This document shows, piece after piece, positions 60,768-64,000 of a stretch of DNA of 64,000 bases. This DNA comes from VFMC01 sp039796935 (GTDB lineage: Bacteria; Actinomycetota; Acidimicrobiia; Acidimicrobiales; Ilumatobacteraceae). Location: contig JBDKIV010000240.1 in NCBI GenBank assembly GCA_039796935.1, positions 33,773 through 97,772 on the forward strand. Direction: 5' to 3'. Position 1 is the first letter of the stretch. Each line of letters begins with the position of its first letter. The notes below the pieces were generated by a model, which saw only the letters and a program-made list of their open reading frames with translations, did no database searches and had not been told where the DNA came from. Position numbers and translations under genes: made by a program.

Positions 60768-61541
60768 ATGTACACCGAGATCCGCGTCGACACGGTCGAT
60801 CATGTCGAGATCATCACGATCGACCGGCCCGAGGCGCGCAACGCCCTGACGCACACGACCTACGCCGAGCTCGCCCACGCGGTCGACCACACGTCGGCCC
60901 GATGCATCGTCGTCACCGGGGCCGACCCGGCCTTCTGCTCGGGCGACGACGTCCGCCAGGTGATGAAGGCCGTCGGCGAGCAGACCGCTCGGGGCGAGCG
61001 TCTCGCACCGCGCCTGACGCCCGCCGCCGGCTCGCTGCTGAAGACCGACGTCCCGGTCGTTGCGGCGGTGAACGGCGCAGCCGTCGGCTGGGGCATGGAG
61101 CTCGCGCTGATGGCCGACATCCGTGTGGCGTCCGACCGGGCGCGCTTCGGCGAGCTGTTCGTCAAGCGGGGACTGTGCTGCGATGTCGCCGGCTTCGGCC
61201 GGCTCGTGCAGCTCGTCGGCCGCGAGCATGCAGCCGACCTGCTCTTCACGGGCCGGATCATCGACGCATCCGAGGCGCACGCACTCCGTCTGGTGTCGCG
61301 TGTCGTGCCCCACGACCGGTTGCTGGACGCGGCGCTCGAGGTGGCCCACTCGATCGCCGGCAACCCACCCCTGGCCGTCCAGGCATTGAAGCGGGGACTG
61401 CGGAACGCGCTCGATCCCGACTGGGACGACCTCGGCCGGTGGGTCAGTTCGACCCTCGGCGAACTGTTCGCCACCGACGACCATCGTGAGGGGGTCGCAG
61501 CCTTCCTCGACAAGCGCGAACCTCGATATCTGGGACGTTGA
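60768..61541 (+). CDS. Enoyl-CoA hydratase/isomerase family protein (2)
   Basis: This encodes 257 residues, with D-P-A-F-C-S-G-D-D-V and N-G-A-A-V-G-W-G-M-E-L-A-L-M-A-D at the oxyanion-hole positions. It is divergent from the first EchA gene across an 80-base promoter and has GAGGGGG before the ATG. The GntR-type regulator gene follows after 42 bases, so acyl-CoA control is possible. Confidence 0.9.
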   Translation: MYTEIRVDTVDHVEIITIDRPEARNALTHTTYAELAHAVDHTSARCIVVTGADPAFCSGDDVRQVMKAVGEQTARGERLAPRLTPAAGSLLKTDVPVVAAVNGAAVGWGMELALMADIRVASDRARFGELFVKRGLCCDVAGFGRLVQLVGREHAADLLFTGRIIDASEAHALRLVSRVVPHDRLLDAALEVAHSIAGNPPLAVQALKRGLRNALDPDWDDLGRWVSSTLGELFATDDHREGVAAFLDKREPRYLGR

Positions 61542-61583
61542 CCAGCACGTTCGGCGGCACCATCGGTCCCCTATCGTGGTGAC

Positions 61584-62243
61584 GTGAGCGTCGGCCAAGA
61601 ACATCGAACACTGCGCGAGGTCGTGGCCGAAGCGATTCGCCAGATGATCGCCTCCGGCCAGCTCATGCCTGGCGAGCGACTGTTCGAGGATCGACTCGCC
61701 GAACAACTCGGCGTGTCGCGCAACCCTGTTCGCGAGGCGATCCGAGCCCTCGAAGGAACGGGTCTGGTCGAGGTGGTGCCGCGTCGGGGCGCCTACGTCA
61801 GTCGCGTCGACGAAGACCGGGTGCGCCAGCTGCTCGAGCTGCGAAGCGTCATCGAGGCCTTCGCCGCCGAGGCGGCGGCCACGCGTCGAACCGACGCCGA
61901 TCTGGCCGAGATGAAGGACTGCATCGATCGTGGCCGCACGGCGACGGGCGAGAACGATCTGGTCACCGCCGCCGCCTGCCATCGCGAGTTCCACATCGCC
62001 ATCGAGCGGGCATCACGCAACGAGTATCTCGAGCAGGTCGTGGGTCCCCTTCGGCACCAGACCGAGCTGGTGTTCTCGATGCTCGTCGACAGCCGCGGCG
62101 TGACCGGCTGGGACGAGCACCAGGAGATGTACGAGGCGATCGCGCGAGGTGACAGCCAGACGGCTCGCCAGCGCACGTTCGACCACATGGCATCGGTGAT
62201 GCGCGACCTCACGCTGCGCACCACGCCGCAGGCGAAACCGTGA
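61584..62243 (+). CDS. GntR/FadR-type regulator with FCD domain
   Basis: This encodes 219 residues. The N-terminal winged helix has G-E-R-L-F-E-D-R-L-A-E-Q-L-G-V-S-R-N-P-V-R-E-A-I. The FCD domain with H-R-E-F-H-I-A-I and related histidines binds a metal and a carboxylic-acid ligand. GTG start. The stop overlaps the FAD oxidoreductase start, so the two are co-transcribed. Confidence 0.9.
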   Translation: MSVGQEHRTLREVVAEAIRQMIASGQLMPGERLFEDRLAEQLGVSRNPVREAIRALEGTGLVEVVPRRGAYVSRVDEDRVRQLLELRSVIEAFAAEAAATRRTDADLAEMKDCIDRGRTATGENDLVTAAACHREFHIAIERASRNEYLEQVVGPLRHQTELVFSMLVDSRGVTGWDEHQEMYEAIARGDSQTARQRTFDHMASVMRDLTLRTTPQAKP

Positions 62244-63379
62244 GCGCTGCGTCGAGCGCTGCGTCGACCGACGTCGTCGTGGTCGGTGGCGGGATCGCCG
62301 GTCTGTCCGCCGCCGCGGCGCTGTCTGCAACGCACCGCGTCGTGCTGGTCGAGCAAGAACGCACACCCGCCCATCACGCGTCGGGACGTTCGGCCAGCGT
62401 GCTGTCCGAGACGTCGGGCCACCCGATGGTGTGTGCACTCGCCCGGCTCAGCCGACCGTTCTTCGAACGGCCTCCGGACGGGTTCGCCGACCACCCCCTG
62501 CTCGGACCACGAGGCCTCATGTGGGTCGGTCGCGACGGCGACCAGGCGCTCCTCGATGCACTCGCCGCGGCTGCAGCCCGTGTCGCCCCGACGGCGCGAC
62601 GCGTGGACGCCGACGAGGTGGCCGCCGTCCTGCCCTCGTTCCGCCGCGAAGCAGTCGCCGGCGGCGGCGTGCACGAACCCGATGCCATGAGCATCGACAC
62701 GGCAGCGCTGCTGCAGGGCTATGTACGGACGCTGCGCGCCAACGAGGGCATCCTCGCCACCTCGCACGAGGCCATCGAGCTCCGGCGCACCGACGACGGG
62801 TGGCTGGTCGGCACCGCCGAGGCCTGGTGGGACGCCCCCACCGTCGTCAACGCGAGCGGTGCGTGGGGTGATGTGGTCGCCGAGCGGGCCGGCGTGACGC
62901 CGCTCGGTCTCACGCCCCTCAGACGGACCGCTGCGATCGCCCGAACGGATGCCGATCTCGCATCGTGGCCGCTCGTGATGGACTGCGCCGGGCGCTACTA
63001 CTGCGAACCCGAGACCGGCGGCCTGCTCGTGTCTCCCGCGGACGAGACGAGCAGCATCCCCGTCGACGCACAACCGGACGAAGTCGATGTGGCGATCGCA
63101 CTCGAGCGCGTGGCCGAGGCGAGCGGGCTGTCGCTGCGGTCGATCGTTCAGGCCTGGGCAGGGTTGCGCACCTTCGCCCCCGACCGTGGACCGGTGGTCG
63201 GCGAAGCGCACGACGCACCGGGATTCTGGTGGCTGGTCGGTCAGGGCGGAGCCGGCATCAAGACGGCCCCCGCCATGTCGGCGATGATCGCTCGCCTCAT
63301 CCGTGGCGAGGCCACGACCGACGACGAGGAGTCACTCGGGCTGACGGTCGAGGCGCTCTCGCCCTCCCGCCTCAGGTGA
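62240..63379 (+). CDS. FAD-dependent oxidoreductase (DadA/glycine oxidase-like)
   Basis: This encodes 379 residues. The FAD-binding Rossmann motif D-V-V-V-V-G-G-G-I-A-G-L-S-A-A is at residues 11-25. The C-terminal A-W-A-G-L-R-T-F-A-P-D-R-G-P-V-V-G is typical of D-amino-acid dehydrogenase-like enzymes. An oxidase or dehydrogenase of an amine or amino acid is likely. GTG at 62240 overlaps the GntR stop (GTGA). It overlaps the convergent TauE gene by eight bases. Confidence 0.88.
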   Translation: MSAASSAASTDVVVVGGGIAGLSAAAALSATHRVVLVEQERTPAHHASGRSASVLSETSGHPMVCALARLSRPFFERPPDGFADHPLLGPRGLMWVGRDGDQALLDALAAAAARVAPTARRVDADEVAAVLPSFRREAVAGGGVHEPDAMSIDTAALLQGYVRTLRANEGILATSHEAIELRRTDDGWLVGTAEAWWDAPTVVNASGAWGDVVAERAGVTPLGLTPLRRTAAIARTDADLASWPLVMDCAGRYYCEPETGGLLVSPADETSSIPVDAQPDEVDVAIALERVAEASGLSLRSIVQAWAGLRTFAPDRGPVVGEAHDAPGFWWLVGQGGAGIKTAPAMSAMIARLIRGEATTDDEESLGLTVEALSPSRLR

Positions 63380-64000
63380 GCTCGAGCACCAGCAGCAGCG
63401 CCGCCGTCGAGCCCGAGAAGGCGAGCAGCGCGGGCCTCAGATAGCCGCGGTCGAGCACCGACGAGAGTGGGAACGACGCGGCGAAGCCGAGCAACATCGC
63501 CGGGAGCAGCAAGCCCGCACGCCGGAAGTCGACCGCATGCATCTCGCCGGCCATCACGAGCAAGGCGATCGACAACGCACTGCCGAACACGAAGAACGCT
63601 GCCAGGGTGGCCCGCAGTTCAGGACCCTTGCGGTGCTGGTAGACGAGGCCCATCGGCGGGCCGCCGATCGAGGTGATGCTGCCCATGAAGCCCGACAGCG
63701 CACCCGCCGACGCCAACGTCGCCGACGTCGGGCGGACGTGCCATCCAGCCACGCTCAGCACCACGCCGGTCAGCACGAGGATCGCGAACAGGATGATCAA
63801 CCCTCTGTCGGGCAACACGACGACCGCCATCGTCCCGAGAATGCTGCCGGGCACACGACCGACGATCGCCCACTTGAGACCCCGCCAGTCGAGACCACCC
63901 CGCTCGCGTACGGCCACGAGACACGTGAGCACCAGCGCCACGAGCAGCAGTGGACCGGGGATGAAATCGTCGTCGGTGATGGCCAGCACCGGGGCGGCGA
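63372..64000 (-). CDS. TauE/SafE-family sulfite exporter-like membrane protein (5' end outside window)
   Basis: The visible 209 residues contain about six hydrophobic segments. Features include L-S-G-F-M-G-S-I-T-S-I-G-G-P-P-M-G-L, the second TauE/SafE repeat signature. The frame remains open to the end of the window, so the true start is outside. The family exports anions such as sulfite or sulfoacetate; the substrate is unknown here. Confidence 0.85.
   Translation of the reverse strand, partial: AAPVLAITDDDFIPGPLLLVALVLTCLVAVRERGGLDWRGLKWAIVGRVPGSILGTMAVVVLPDRGLIILFAILVLTGVVLSVAGWHVRPTSATLASAGALSGFMGSITSIGGPPMGLVYQHRKGPELRATLAAFFVFGSALSIALLVMAGEMHAVDFRRAGLLLPAMLLGFAASFPLSSVLDRGYLRPALLAFSGSTAALLLVLELT

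Noticed and set aside
1..64000. CRISPR arrays, tRNA/rRNA genes, IS elements, prophage
   Set aside because: None seen by eye; the short tandem repeats lack unique spacers, and no transposase or integrase motif was found.

Overview
The window looks like chromosomal DNA of a high-GC actinobacterium. GC-rich third positions, many GTG starts, tight ATGA/GTGA gene overlaps, and the presence of a UGSC-type protein and linalool-dehydratase-like proteins would fit a marine or aquatic acidimicrobial lineage (Ilumatobacter-like). That placement is inference from gene content, since no rRNA lies in the window. I see no tRNA, rRNA, CRISPR array, insertion sequence or prophage.

Layout. 1-1.4 kb: the end of a CapA-like gene, then a Tat-exported DUF411 lipoprotein whose first motif cysteine is encoded by an in-frame TGA followed by a good SECIS-like hairpin (a likely new selenoprotein), then a universal stress protein. 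1.4-20.5 kb: a large peptide and amino-acid catabolism block. It holds an M1 aminopeptidase, a class V aminotransferase-fold enzyme, three penicillin-binding-type serine hydrolases, M20 and M81 (MlrC-like) peptidases, an asparaginase, a GNAT-like protein, a class III aminotransferase, an oligopeptide-type ABC importer without its ATPases, a MaoC-type hydratase and a TetR regulator. Three copies of a 15-bp imperfect palindrome (TTGTACGCTGTTCAA type) sit at the three promoters of this block and suggest one regulon. 20.5-30 kb: DedA, a sulfatase, and a co-oriented run of a kinase-like phosphotransferase, a membrane protein and two tandem linalool-dehydratase/isomerase-like membrane proteins, each followed by a small homologous cationic peptide gene. 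30-33.4 kb: two-component signalling genes. 33.5-36.1 kb: hypothetical and membrane proteins.

36.1-37.8 kb holds a second selenoprotein: a UGSC-family domain with an in-frame TGA in the U-G-S-C motif, fused through a linker to a domain of about 350 residues. 37.9-46.8 kb is recC-recB-recD. 46.8-49.4 kb has an HD-domain protein, a 14-TM MFS exporter and a small hypothetical. 49.4-52.3 kb is an operon of a sigma-like protein, an unknown and a CbxX-type AAA+ ATPase, divergent from a NERD-nuclease/UvrD-type helicase. 54-64 kb contains a TetR gene with its own candidate operator, a pterin-dehydratase/glyoxalase fusion, a DEAD-box RNA helicase, a dimethylformamidase-like Tat lipoprotein, CinA C-domain, two enoyl-CoA hydratases, a GntR/FCD regulator coupled to a FAD oxidoreductase, and a TauE/SafE exporter cut by the window end.

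The most notable signals are the two independent in-frame TGA codons at the redox cysteine of two thiol-motif families, each followed at the right distance by a hairpin, which together predict a selenocysteine-decoding organism; the shared operator of the peptide-degradation block; and the duplicated LDI-like gene plus micropeptide module.
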